A stretch of DNA of 64,000 nucleotides. Source: Streptomyces sp. Y2F8-2. Its GTDB lineage: Bacteria > Actinomycetota > Actinomycetes > Streptomycetales > Streptomycetaceae. The notes beneath the pieces are model-generated. The model was not told the DNA's origin. It searched no databases and was given only the letters and a program-made list of their open reading frames with translations. Where the stretch lies: contig NZ_BNGS01000004.1 of the NCBI RefSeq assembly GCF_014905555.1, positions 558,001 through 622,000 of the forward strand, in the 5' to 3' direction. Below, in pieces: positions 55,649-64,000 of the stretch (positions are counted from its first letter, which is position 1; the number at the start of each line of letters is the position of its first letter). Made by a program: the position numbers and the translations under genes.

Positions 55649-56692
55649 ATGCGCGCAACCCTCATGTACGGCGCCGGCGACGTCCGCATCGAGAACGTCC
55701 CCGACCCGGGCATCAAGCACCCGACCGACGCGCTGGTCCGGATCACCGCGTCCTGCATCTGCGGCAGCGACCTGCACCCCTACGGCTCGATGAAGCCCGA
55801 GGACGGTCCCGCCCGGATGGGGCACGAGTTCATCGGCATCGTCGAGGACACCGGCTCGGAGGTGACCACCCTCAAGCCCGGCGACCTGGTCGTCGCCCCG
55901 TTCGCGATCTCCGACAACACCTGCGAGTTCTGCCGCGAGCGCCTGCACACCTCCTGCGCCCACCCGCAGGCCAACTTCTGGGACGGCGAGGCGGAAGAGG
56001 GCGGTCAAGCCGAAGCGGTCCGCGTCCCACTTGCCGACGGAACCCTGGTCAAGCTGCCCGTCGCGGCGGACTCCGCCCTCATCCCGTCCCTGCTGACCCT
56101 CTCGGACGTGTTCGGCACCGGCTACCACGCCGCCGTCGCGGGCGGTGTCAACGAGCGCACCCGCGTCACCGTGATCGGCGACGGTGCCGTCGGCCTGCTG
56201 GCGGTCCTCTCGGCCAAGCGGCTCGGCGCGGAGCAGATCATCCTCATGGGCCGGCACCGGGCGCGCACCGACCTGGGCCGCGACTTCGGCGCCACCGACG
56301 TCGTCTCGGCCCGCGGCGAGGAAGGCATCGAGGCTGTCCGTGAGCTGACCGGCGGGCACGGCACGCACGTGGTCCTGGAAGCGGTCGGCCACATGCCCGC
56401 CTACGAGCAGGCCCTCGGCGTCGTCCGCCCCGGCGGCGTGATCAGCCGCGTCGGCGTGCCCCAGTACGAGGAGGCACCCGTCGGCTTCGGCAGCCTGTTC
56501 CGCCACAACATCCGCCTGGCCGGTGGCCCCGCACCGGTCCGCGCCTACATCGAGGAACTGATGCCCGACATCCTCAACGGCACCATCGAGCCGGGGAAGG
56601 TCTTCGACGCCACCACCGGCCTCGAAGGCGTCCCGGCCGGCTACCAGGACATGGCCGATCGCAAGAGCCTGAAGGTCCTCATCAAGCCGTGA
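55649..56692 (+). CDS. Zinc-dependent medium-chain alcohol dehydrogenase
   Basis: 347 residues; GGAGAG before the ATG. GroES-like domain has catalytic Zn Cys in CICGSDLHPY and GHEFIGIVEDTG. The structural-zinc loop CEFCRERLHTSC holds only three Cys with shorter spacing than the usual four. Rossmann part VTVIGDGAVGLLAVLSAKRLGAE binds NAD(P). It may be in one operon with the preceding exporter and act on an alcohol or aldehyde. Substrate unknown. Confidence 0.92.
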   Translation: MRATLMYGAGDVRIENVPDPGIKHPTDALVRITASCICGSDLHPYGSMKPEDGPARMGHEFIGIVEDTGSEVTTLKPGDLVVAPFAISDNTCEFCRERLHTSCAHPQANFWDGEAEEGGQAEAVRVPLADGTLVKLPVAADSALIPSLLTLSDVFGTGYHAAVAGGVNERTRVTVIGDGAVGLLAVLSAKRLGAEQIILMGRHRARTDLGRDFGATDVVSARGEEGIEAVRELTGGHGTHVVLEAVGHMPAYEQALGVVRPGGVISRVGVPQYEEAPVGFGSLFRHNIRLAGGPAPVRAYIEELMPDILNGTIEPGKVFDATTGLEGVPAGYQDMADRKSLKVLIKP

Positions 56693-56861
56693 CCCGAGAA
56701 AGCCAGGAGTGGGGTGCGGCCGGTCCGCACCCCACGCTGTACAGGGGCCGGTTGCAATTCCCCGCCGGCGGCCATCTGATGGGGAGTCACCTACCCGTCG
56801 GCGGTGACGCTGCGTGGGTGTTCGGCAATGCCTGCTCGATGGTCGACTCGGGCAGCTGCGG

Positions 56862-57779
56862 TCAGGGCCGGAGCACGATCTTGCCGTGGGTGTGCTGCTG
56901 TTCCAGCTCGCGGAAGGCGTCTCGCACCTGTTCCAGCGGGTAGGTGCGGGCGATCGGCACCTCCAACTGCCCGCGCGCGGCAAGCCGGGCCAGCTCGCCG
57001 AGCACGACCGCACACGCCGCCGCACCTTCTCCGTAGGTTCGCGCGCCGACCTTGGCCGCGGCCTGCCAGTCGCGGATCGTGTTGATTCGTTCGGGCCGCA
57101 CGCCCAGCTCCACTGCCAGTGCCACGTAGCCGTCGCCGAAGGTGTCGATGAACGCGTCGACCCTGCCGCCCGACGCCTGACGGATCCGCTCGGCCACGCC
57201 TGGCCCGTACTCGACCGGGAGGACACCGCGATCCTTCAACCAAGCGTGGTTGCGCTCGCTCGCCAGCCCGATCACCGTGGCGCCGCGCCGCCGCGCGAGC
57301 TGCACGGCAAGCGACCCGACTCCGCCCGCCGCACCGGAGACGACGACCGTGTCGTCCGGGCCGGGGTCCACCGCGAACACGGTGGCGTAGGCGGTCGTGC
57401 CGGCCACGTACAGCGCCCCGGCCACCTCCCAGGCCAACCCCGCTGGACGGGAGACCAGATTCACGTCGTCGACCACGACGAACTGCGCATGGCTGGCTCG
57501 CCTGTGAGTGAAGCCCAAAACCTCATCGCCCACCGCGAAGCCCCGGACGTGCGGGCCGACCTCCACCACGACGCCGGCAAGATCACTGCCCTGCCCGGAG
57601 GGAAACGACGCCGGCCAGCGTTCGTGCAGCGCGCCCGTGCGGATGTGCGCCTCGCCGGGCTGGATCCCCGCCGCGCGGACCTCGACCAGCACCTGCCCTG
57701 GACCGGGCACCGGCCGCTCCACCTCCTCCACCCGCAGCACATCGATCCCGCCGTACTCGTGAAACCGCACCGCCCGCAT
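56862..57779 (-). CDS. NADP-dependent quinone oxidoreductase-like MDR enzyme
   Basis: 305 residues from ATG 57779; upstream frame is open but starts later with the fold. GroES-like start MRAVRFHEYGGIDVLRVEEVERP, then SGAAGGVGSLAVQLARRRGATVIGLAS as NADP motif. No zinc ligands, which fits the quinone-reductase/zeta-crystallin subgroup. C terminus LEQVRDAFRELEQQHTHGKIVLRP. Probably detoxifies quinones or enones. Convergent with the ADH gene. Confidence 0.92.
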   Translation of the reverse strand: MRAVRFHEYGGIDVLRVEEVERPVPGPGQVLVEVRAAGIQPGEAHIRTGALHERWPASFPSGQGSDLAGVVVEVGPHVRGFAVGDEVLGFTHRRASHAQFVVVDDVNLVSRPAGLAWEVAGALYVAGTTAYATVFAVDPGPDDTVVVSGAAGGVGSLAVQLARRRGATVIGLASERNHAWLKDRGVLPVEYGPGVAERIRQASGGRVDAFIDTFGDGYVALAVELGVRPERINTIRDWQAAAKVGARTYGEGAAACAVVLGELARLAARGQLEVPIARTYPLEQVRDAFRELEQQHTHGKIVLRP

Positions 57780-58047
57780 TGCGTGATCACCGCACTTTCT
57801 CGTCCGGACAAGGCTTGGCCGGCCGCGCGCCGGAGGGCCGACGCCGACCGTGCCACCGTGTTCAAAGATCAAGCGCGGATCCGTATTCCCAAGAGCACTT
57901 CCGACGGCGATGCCCCGCGCAGGGCAAGTTGGACGCACACCGGTAGCACTGCGCCCGCATACGCGAGGGAAAGGTCACCCGTCTGGGCATCGGTGCCGGC
58001 GGCGTCCCGGAACTCCCCAGGCGCTGTCACGGGCGGTCGGTAGCGTG

Positions 58048-58998
58048 ATGGCTGTGATGGTGGGCACTGAAGAAACCCGGCTGGTCGTGCTGCGCGGCAA
58101 CAGCGCCTCGGGGAAGTCGTCCGTCGCGACGGGTCTCCGTGAGAGGTTCGGCCGCGGCCTGGCCCTGGTCGGCCAGGACAACCTCCGACGCATCGTGCTG
58201 CGCGAGCACGACCGGCCCGGAGCGGCGAACATCGGCCTGATCGACCTGACGGCCCGCTACGCCCTGGACGCCGGCTATCACGTCGTGGTCGAAGGCATCC
58301 TCTACGCCGACCATTACGGCGACATGCTCGCCCAGTTGCGCGCCGACCACCGCGGCCCGACCCACGGCTACTACCTGGATGTGCCGTTCGCCGAAACCCT
58401 CGCCCGGCACGCCACCAAGCCGATCGCCGACGACGTCGAGACGCAGCTGCGCGACTGGTACCGGAAGCGCGATCTGCTGCCCGACGGACTCGAGACCGTC
58501 ATCGGTGCCGACAGCGCCCTGCACGAGACCGTCGACCGCATCATGCTCGGCAAGCCTTCGTCCGCCGCTGCGAGATCGGGCGTCAGCGCGGCGGCGCCGT
58601 CAGGTGCGGAACGTCGGTGGGGGAGAGGTCGGGGCGGGCACGGTGAAGGCGTGCGGGGCGGCCCGACCGGTCGGAGGCGTCGCGGGCGACGTCGACGCCT
58701 ACTTCCACCACCAGCTCGGATTCCACCAGCGGCCAGGTGCTGCACCTCTTTGCACCCACCGACGTCGACCTGTCCCTGCGGCCGTGGACGGCCGAGGCCA
58801 TGGACGCGGCACGGCACACCAGCGACCTCGTCCCGGACGGCACCCTCTGGCTCACCCTCGACCTGGCTCACCACGGACTCGGCAGCGCCTCCTGCGGCCC
58901 GGACGCCCTGCCCCAGCACCGCCTCCACCCCCACTCGGCGACCCTCACCGTGCGTCTCCGCACCGGCGATGCGGAAGGGGGACGGGTGTCAGCCGTAA
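58048..58998 (+). CDS. Small P-loop kinase with a frame-extended tail
   Basis: 316 residues in the open frame. Residues 1-175 form a kinase: Walker A VVLRGNSASGKSSVA, GLALVGQDNLRR, AGYHVVVEGILYADHYG, and HATKPIADDVETQLRDWY. This length is the whole of related AAA/zeta-toxin-like kinases. After about residue 175 (near 58570) the protein becomes an Arg/Pro-rich run that overlaps a GH2 remnant in another frame. So the true stop was probably lost when the neighbour was inserted or deleted. The tail is likely non-native; function of the kinase itself unknown. Confidence 0.78.
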   Translation: MAVMVGTEETRLVVLRGNSASGKSSVATGLRERFGRGLALVGQDNLRRIVLREHDRPGAANIGLIDLTARYALDAGYHVVVEGILYADHYGDMLAQLRADHRGPTHGYYLDVPFAETLARHATKPIADDVETQLRDWYRKRDLLPDGLETVIGADSALHETVDRIMLGKPSSAAARSGVSAAAPSGAERRWGRGRGGHGEGVRGGPTGRRRRGRRRRLLPPPARIPPAARCCTSLHPPTSTCPCGRGRPRPWTRHGTPATSSRTAPSGSPSTWLTTDSAAPPAARTPCPSTASTPTRRPSPCVSAPAMRKGDGCQP

Positions 58999-59006
58999 GG
59001 AACTGA
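58707..59006 (+). pseudogene. GH2 beta-galactosidase C-terminal remnant
   Basis: The frame gives LRPWTAEAMDAARHTSDLVP, then LDLAHHGLGSASCGPDALPQH, the last domain of actinobacterial GH2 beta-galactosidases, with no upstream catalytic part. It reads through the 3' end of the kinase frame. Confidence 0.75.
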
Positions 59007-59148
59007 TCAACCGGGCTGCCCCACTCGTCCGGGACCCGCCCTCCGGGGAGACCAGCTTCCGCGCCGGCCGTGGCGCGTACCGCCGCACGGCTTCATCGCC
59101 GGCAGCTCCACCTAAGGCATCAGGTAACCCGCGTTCCTCCACCGGAAG

Positions 59149-59298
59149 CCCTCGTACGCCGAGGGCGCGTACGTGGTCATGCACAGCCCCTGCTCCTACC
59201 TGTTCGCCCCCTACGACGTCCCTGCGCCGGGGGTGAACTCCACCCGCAAGATCAGAGTTGGCAGGTCCACCGCCGTGACGGGCCCCTACGCCGACAGT
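59149..59298 (+). pseudogene. GH43 arabinanase/xylosidase-like remnant
   Basis: Reads YAEGAYVVMHSPCSYLFAPYDV, then GVNSTRKIRVGRSTAVTGPYAD, the central GH43 substrate-binding region, with both ends absent. It abuts the end of the lectin remnant on the opposite strand at about 59290. Confidence 0.7.
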
Positions 59299-59742
59299 AC
59301 GGGGCCGTTGGCCGTACAGGCGCCCGTGACGTCCAGGCACAGCCCGGACTCCACGCCGACGACCGTGCCGTCGCAGTTCACCCGCCACCGCTGGTTCGCA
59401 CCGCCGGTACATGTCCAGATCTGCACCCGGGTACCGGCTGCGGTGGCGTGGCCCGGAACATCCAGGCACGTGTTGCCGTACACGGTCAGCTGATTGCTGT
59501 CCGTCAACCCCCACTGCTGGTTGGTCCGGCCCGAGCAGTCCCAGATCTGCAGGCAAGTCCCGTCGGTCTGGCCGGCGTTCGACACATCGAGACACCGGCC
59601 GGAACCAATACCGCGCAAGGCGCCGCCTGGTGGCTGCCTGAGCCGGGCTGGCGACGAGCAGCACCGCCAACGCGAACAGGGCCGCAACCGCGATGGCGAG
59701 CACCACAGACAGATGTCTGCGGCTGCACCTTCGCGTGTGCAT
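59286..59742 (-). pseudogene. Secreted ricin-type lectin, one-base frameshift and truncated
   Basis: One frame gives a signal peptide (HLSVVLAIAVAALFALAVLLVASPAQAA). A second, offset by one base at 59628, gives the beta-trefoil unit: GALRGIGSGRCLDVSN, GRTNQQWGLTDSNQL, NQRWRVNCDGTVVG. Dropping that one base joins them in frame. It also ends early, after about one trefoil, at the GH43 remnant. Probably dead unless the shift is a sequencing error. Confidence 0.78.
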
Positions 59743-59861
59743 GGGGACCTCGTAATCCTTGAGTGAGCGGTGCTGGTTGGCCCCGTAGGAGGCTGTGCAG
59801 ACCGTCGATGTGATTGCGCGGTATGTTCGTGATACCGAACAAAGGTCGAACTATCGAGCAA

Positions 59862-60134
59862 GCTGGATCATAGAGAACCGGTGAGCGGCGTCAATACCTC
59901 TCGCATGATTCGCGAGCCGGAACATTCTCAGGACTTGCGCCGTAGACGGGCCGACCTCCGGGTTCCCTGGTGAGACGAGAGACAGGACTGGCACAGGCAG
60001 TTGGTGACCGCCGCCGGCGGATGGGGTCCGTCGTTTCCACCCTCCTGGAACGAACAGTTCGAGGTCTTGACGGCCCCTCTGGAGTTCGTTGATAGTCATG
60101 CCTTGATCCGAACGGCCGAGTGACAGCCGATGCC
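59862..60134. other. Intergenic space before the GH54 pair
   Basis: No gene supported; ends at a 32-bp palindrome. Confidence 0.5.
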
Positions 60135-60166
60135 CCCCCGAATTGTTAGCGCTAACAATTCGGGGG
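60135..60166. promoter_or_regulatory. Perfect 32-bp palindrome, LacI-type operator
   Basis: CCCCCGAATTGTTAGC followed by its exact complement with no spacer. The core TGTTAGCGCTAACA is typical of LacI-family sites, such as those for arabinose-related regulators. It is 132 bases before the first GH54 gene. Confidence 0.75.
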
Positions 60167-60297
60167 CGGCCCGTCGGCAGATCCGCAGACCCCGAGGCCT
60201 CCGCACGCCCTCACGCCCCCATCAGCCCACCCTCAGCCCACCGCGAACCCCGTCGGGGCGCGGATTGCTGTCCCGATATCGATGAACAAGGGAGTTC

Positions 60298-61851
60298 ATG
60301 GTGCCTGCGTTGCACATCTTCCGCCGACTGTGCCGGAGGCTTGTCGTCTCCTTGGCCGCGGTGGCGCTCGCCTTCGCCGGCCTCATCGCCTTCAGTGAAG
60401 CCTCGCACGCCGCTGCACAAGGGCCCTGCGACATCTACGCCGCGGGCGGCACGCCGTGCGTCGCGGCGCACAGCACCACCCGCGCGCTGTTCGCCTCCTA
60501 CAACGGCCCGCTCTACCAGGTGCAGCGCGCGTCGGACGGCTCGTTGCAGGACATCGGGGTACTGTCCGCCGGGGGTGTCGCCAACGCCGCGGCGCAGGAC
60601 TCCTTCTGCGCGGGCACCACCTGCACCATCACCCGCGTCTACGACCAGACCGGCGGCGGCAACACCCTGGTCTATCAGGGGCCCGGCGGGACCGGCGGCG
60701 CCGACACGGCTGCCACCGCGAACACCGAAGCGCTCAGCGTGGGCGGCCAGAAGGCTTACGCGCTCTACATCAACCCCGGCAACAGCTACTTCGCGTACAA
60801 CTCCACCGGGGGCGTGCCGACCGGCAGCTCACCTGAGGGCGAGTACATGGTCACCAGCGGCACCCACGTCAACGGCGGCTGCTGCTTCGACTACGGCAAC
60901 ACGGAGATCGACCACAAGGCCGACGGCAACGGCGCCATGGACGCGATCAACTTCAGCACCGAATGCTGGTTCGGCGGCTGCAGCGGAACCGGACCGTGGG
61001 TGCAGGCGGACCTGGAGAACGGCCTGTTCTCCGGCGGCAGCAAGACGTGGAATCCCAACCAGGTCTCCCAGACCAGCCACTTCGTCACCGCGATGCTCAA
61101 GAACAACGGCACCACCCAGATGGCGCTCAAGGGCGCCAACGCGCAGTCCGGGAGCCTGACCCAGTTCTACAGCGGCGCACTGCCCACCGGGTACAACCCC
61201 ATGCACATGCAGGGCGCCGTCATCCTCGGCAGCGGCGGTGACTGCTGCCAGACCAACCGCAACGCGAGGGCGGGCACCTTCTACGAGGGCGCCATGGTCA
61301 AGGGCTACCCCTCCGACGCCACCGACGCCGCGGTCCAGGCCAACATCGCCGCGGCCGGCTATAACACCACCACCCCCTTCACCCCGGGCGCGAAGGTATC
61401 GCTGCAGGCCACCACCCCATGCTGCACCACCGACTACCTGCAGCACGACACCAGCGACGACAACGTCGTGATCGCGCCGGTGACCTCCAGCAGCTCCTCC
61501 ACCGTCAAGGGCGACGCCACCTGGATCGTCCGCGCCGGCCTGGCCAACAGCAACTGCGTCTCCTTCGAGTCGGCCAATACACCCGGCAGTTACATCAGGC
61601 ACTACGCGTTCCAGCTCCACCTCCAGCCCAATGACGGCACCAGCCAGTTCGCCGCAGACGCCACCTTCTGTTCCAAGCCAGGGAACAGCGGCACGGGCTA
61701 CTCCCTGCAGTCCTTCAACTACCCGGCCAAGTACATCCGCCACTACAGCTTCACCGCCTACATCGCAAGCGACGGCGGTACCAACGCCTGGGACACCACC
61801 TCACTGTGGGCCCAGGACACCAGCTGGCTCGTCGCCGCCCCCTGGAGCTGA
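60298..61851 (+). CDS. Secreted GH54-CBM42 alpha-L-arabinofuranosidase 1
   Basis: 517 residues; ATG with AAGGGAG. A basic start plus LVVSLAAVALAFAGLIAF and cleavage near SHA-AAQG make a signal peptide. GH54 domain: GPCDIYAAGGTPCVAAHSTT, ALFASYNGPLYQV, then GGCCFDYGN with the vicinal Cys pair known near the active site of this family. The CBM42 arabinose-binding domain begins around 365 (SLQATTPCC, and later IRHYSFTAYIAS). It releases arabinose from arabinoxylan or arabinan outside the cell. A close paralogue follows. Confidence 0.94.
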   Translation: MVPALHIFRRLCRRLVVSLAAVALAFAGLIAFSEASHAAAQGPCDIYAAGGTPCVAAHSTTRALFASYNGPLYQVQRASDGSLQDIGVLSAGGVANAAAQDSFCAGTTCTITRVYDQTGGGNTLVYQGPGGTGGADTAATANTEALSVGGQKAYALYINPGNSYFAYNSTGGVPTGSSPEGEYMVTSGTHVNGGCCFDYGNTEIDHKADGNGAMDAINFSTECWFGGCSGTGPWVQADLENGLFSGGSKTWNPNQVSQTSHFVTAMLKNNGTTQMALKGANAQSGSLTQFYSGALPTGYNPMHMQGAVILGSGGDCCQTNRNARAGTFYEGAMVKGYPSDATDAAVQANIAAAGYNTTTPFTPGAKVSLQATTPCCTTDYLQHDTSDDNVVIAPVTSSSSSTVKGDATWIVRAGLANSNCVSFESANTPGSYIRHYAFQLHLQPNDGTSQFAADATFCSKPGNSGTGYSLQSFNYPAKYIRHYSFTAYIASDGGTNAWDTTSLWAQDTSWLVAAPWS

Positions 61852-61998
61852 CGAGCAACCAGCCCCGGGTCCGGTGCCGAAGACGACCGAAGCCGCACCG
61901 CACCCGGAGGCGTCGACGCCACCCGCGCCACCCGCACAGCCGGACACCGGGGGTTCGTCGACGCGCACTTCACACCCCACCCTGTGAAGGAGTCCTTC

Positions 61999-63555
61999 AT
62001 GTTCGAACGATCGTGGATCCGCCGCGTCAGACGCGCTCTCCTCGCGGCCGGTGCCACCGCCGCGCTCGCCTCCGGCCTGCTCACTGCCACGGCCACCACC
62101 TCACAGGCCGCCACCCAGGGGCCGTGCGACATCTACGCCGCAGGCGGCACCCCCTGCGTCGCCGCGCACAGCACCACCCGCGCCCTGTACGGGGCGTACA
62201 ACGGCCCGCTGTACCAGGTCAGGCGCGCCTCCGACAACACCACCCTGAACATCGGCCTGCTGAGCACCGGCGGATACGCCAACGCCGCCGCGCAGGACTC
62301 GTTCTGCGCCAACACCAGCTGCGTCATCACCGTCATCTACGACCAGTCCGGCAAGGGCAACAACCTCACCCAGGCACCGGCGGGCGGAGCCGCCGGCGGG
62401 CCGGACAACCTCGCCAACGCCTTCGAAGCACCGGTCACCGTCGGCGGGCATGAGGCCTACGGCGTCTACGTCGCCCCCGGCACCGGCTACCGCAACAACA
62501 ACACCAACGGCATCGCCACCGGAGACCAGCCCGAGGGCATGTACGCGATCTTCGACGGCACGCACTTCAACGGCGGCTGCTGCTTCGACTACGGCAACGC
62601 CGAGACCAGCAGCACCGACACCGGCAACGGCCACATGGAGGCCATCTACTTCGGCAACAGCAAGGCGTGGGGCTACGGCAGCGGCAACGGCCCCTGGGTC
62701 ATGGCCGACCTGGAGAACGGCCTGTTCTCCGGGGTCAACCGCACCTTCAACGCGAACGACCCCACCGTCAACAACCGGTTCCTGACCGCCATGGTCAAGG
62801 GCGGCCCGAACCAGTGGGCCATCCGCGGCGGCGACGCCCAGTCGGGCGGCCTGTCCACCTACTACAGCGGCGTGCGCCCCAACGTCTCCGGCTACAACCC
62901 GATGCACAAGGAAGGCGCGATCATCCTCGGCATCGGTGGCGACAACAGCAAGGGCGCCCAAGGCACCTTCTACGAAGGCGTCATGACCTCCGGCTACCCC
63001 TCGGACGCCACTGAGAACGCCGTACAGGCCAACATCACCGCCGCCGGCTACAACAGCGGTTCAACCAGCACCGGCTCGCTGACGCCCGGCTCCCGGATCT
63101 CGCTGCAGGCCACCACCGCCCCCTGCTGCACCTCGGACTACCTTCGCCACGACGACGCCGACACCAAGGTCGTCATCTCCAACATCAACTCCTCCAGCTC
63201 GGCCACCGACAAGGCCGACGCGACGTGGATCGTCCGTGCCGGCCTGGCCAACAGCTCCTGCCTGTCCTTCGAGTCCGCCAACAACCCCGGCCAATTCCTG
63301 CGTCACTACAACTACGAGCTCTACCTGAATACGGACAACGGCGCCAGCACGTTCGCGCAGGACGCCACCTTCTGCCCCACCACGGGCAACAGCGGGGTCG
63401 GCCACTCCTTCCAGTCCGTCAACTACCCGACGAAGTACATCCGCCACTACAACTTCACGGCCTACATAGCCAGCAATGGCGGCTCCAACGCCTGGGACTC
63501 CACATCGTCGTGGGCCCAGGACACCAGTTGGCTCACCGCATCTCCCTGGAGCTGA
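61999..63555 (+). CDS. Secreted GH54-CBM42 alpha-L-arabinofuranosidase 2
   Basis: 518 residues from ATG 61999 with GAAGGAG; a GTG at 61984 is in frame but sits in the ribosome site. Signal peptide RALLAAGATAALASGLLTA then TSQA-ATQG. The same two domains as its neighbour: GPCDIYAAGGTPCVAAHSTTR, GGCCFDYGN, and the CBM42 tail (LRHDDADTKVVISN, IRHYNFTAYIAS). Many motifs are identical in the two proteins, so a tandem duplication is likely. Probably co-transcribed, as no terminator lies between. Confidence 0.94.
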   Translation: MFERSWIRRVRRALLAAGATAALASGLLTATATTSQAATQGPCDIYAAGGTPCVAAHSTTRALYGAYNGPLYQVRRASDNTTLNIGLLSTGGYANAAAQDSFCANTSCVITVIYDQSGKGNNLTQAPAGGAAGGPDNLANAFEAPVTVGGHEAYGVYVAPGTGYRNNNTNGIATGDQPEGMYAIFDGTHFNGGCCFDYGNAETSSTDTGNGHMEAIYFGNSKAWGYGSGNGPWVMADLENGLFSGVNRTFNANDPTVNNRFLTAMVKGGPNQWAIRGGDAQSGGLSTYYSGVRPNVSGYNPMHKEGAIILGIGGDNSKGAQGTFYEGVMTSGYPSDATENAVQANITAAGYNSGSTSTGSLTPGSRISLQATTAPCCTSDYLRHDDADTKVVISNINSSSSATDKADATWIVRAGLANSSCLSFESANNPGQFLRHYNYELYLNTDNGASTFAQDATFCPTTGNSGVGHSFQSVNYPTKYIRHYNFTAYIASNGGSNAWDSTSSWAQDTSWLTASPWS

Positions 63556-63651
63556 CGAGCAACCGACCTCTCTGAGCGCCTCCAGCGCATGGTGACCCAC
63601 TCGACGAGGGCCGGGGGCGGGTCGAGTGCGGCAGGAGAGGCACCCAACAAA

Positions 63652-63705
63652 GCTCCCGTGCCGGTGGGTTGAGACTTGGAACACGTCTCTCAACGGCACG
63701 GGAGC
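63652..63705 (+). terminator. Hairpin downstream of the GH54 pair
   Basis: GCTCCCGTGCC on the left pairs with GGCACGGGAGC on the right, with further pairing of GTTGAGA to TCTCAAC and a loop near 63676-63684. It lies about 100 bases after the second stop. It could also be the end of an unseen IS. Confidence 0.55.
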
Positions 63706-64000
63706 CTCGTGCATTGCGCACCGTGCCGGCATCACCCGAGCAGTGCCCAAGCTGAAAAAAAGGCTGAGTGCGAGTGCGAGCCATTGCACCACCCCGGGGC
63801 CGCCCACCACGAAGATGCGTCGGTTCGGGGCGGCAGGGGGAGGCGGTTATGGGGTGGAGGACTGAGGAGTTCGGGGAGTCGCACGAGGGCATCGCGGGAG
63901 CGGTGCCGGTTGATGGCGGCTGGCCCAAGCCGGTGGACTTGGACGTCGGCAGCGGCTCCGCCGGCCATGAGATAACGGACCGCACTCGCCGAGCAGGCGC
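63706..64000. other. Right-edge region without a supported gene
   Basis: Short open frames on both strands, none with a recognisable domain; a gene may begin beyond the window. Confidence 0.4.

Noticed and set aside
54200..57226. 1008-codon minus-strand open frame over the MFS and ADH genes
   Set aside because: Covers two clear plus-strand genes and has low-complexity Gly/Asp/Gln composition.
58570..58998. Genuine C-terminal domain of the P-loop kinase
   Set aside because: The tail is Arg/Pro-rich and overlaps a GH2 remnant whose reading frame is the coding-like one.

Overview
The window is very GC-rich, with GTG and TTG starts, ATGA/GTGA stop-start overlaps and third positions that are almost always G or C. 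Its gene content (SpoIIE-type PAS phosphatase, many MarR and MmyB-type regulators, secreted CAZymes) fits a Streptomyces chromosome, probably an arm, because accessory genes and decayed gene fragments are frequent. No rRNA, tRNA or CRISPR array was seen.

Layout. 1-9.3 kb: a plant cell wall (probably xyloglucan) locus with an expansin-like protein running off the left edge, divergent from a GH3-CE7-GH1-GH31 run; two near-identical 14-bp palindromes lie in the control region. 9.4-13.8 kb: a phosphotransferase, a GNAT, an unrecognised membrane-anchored protein, and a PhzF-like protein divergent from a LysR regulator. 13.9-22.5 kb: a membrane-bound molybdopterin oxidoreductase, a small membrane protein, a sugar-nucleotide epimerase with a Cys-rich insert, a two-component system, and a coupled four-gene operon (GT2, DUF2064, methyltransferase, GT-C mannosyltransferase-like). 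These units share an 18-bp direct-repeat motif that may be the response-regulator site.

23-38 kb: accessory stretch with an amidohydrolase, two overlapping MarR genes, a GlsB-type protein, a quinone-oxidoreductase/MmyB regulator pair, a DUF5996 protein, IS5-family remnants around an orphan membrane gene, broken lectin and hydrolase pieces, a PAS-SpoIIE phosphatase, and an SDR plus SnoaL pair. 38-45.5 kb: a minus-strand run of phosphoribosyltransferase-like protein, radical SAM enzyme, asparagine synthetase-like amidotransferase, serine hydrolase and C45 acyltransferase/peptidase, with a divergent HAD phosphatase. The gene order looks like an undescribed small-molecule pathway and is the best candidate here for a new system.

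45.5-57.8 kb: an HTH-membrane protein, KatG, a broken Orn/Lys/Arg decarboxylase, two MmyB-regulator/MFS-exporter divergent pairs with palindromic candidate operators, and two oxidoreductases. 58-64 kb: a small P-loop kinase whose frame runs into a graveyard of GH2, GH43 and ricin-lectin fragments, then tandem secreted GH54-CBM42 arabinofuranosidases downstream of a perfect 32-bp LacI-type palindrome. The two ends of the window are thus both hemicellulose-degradation loci.
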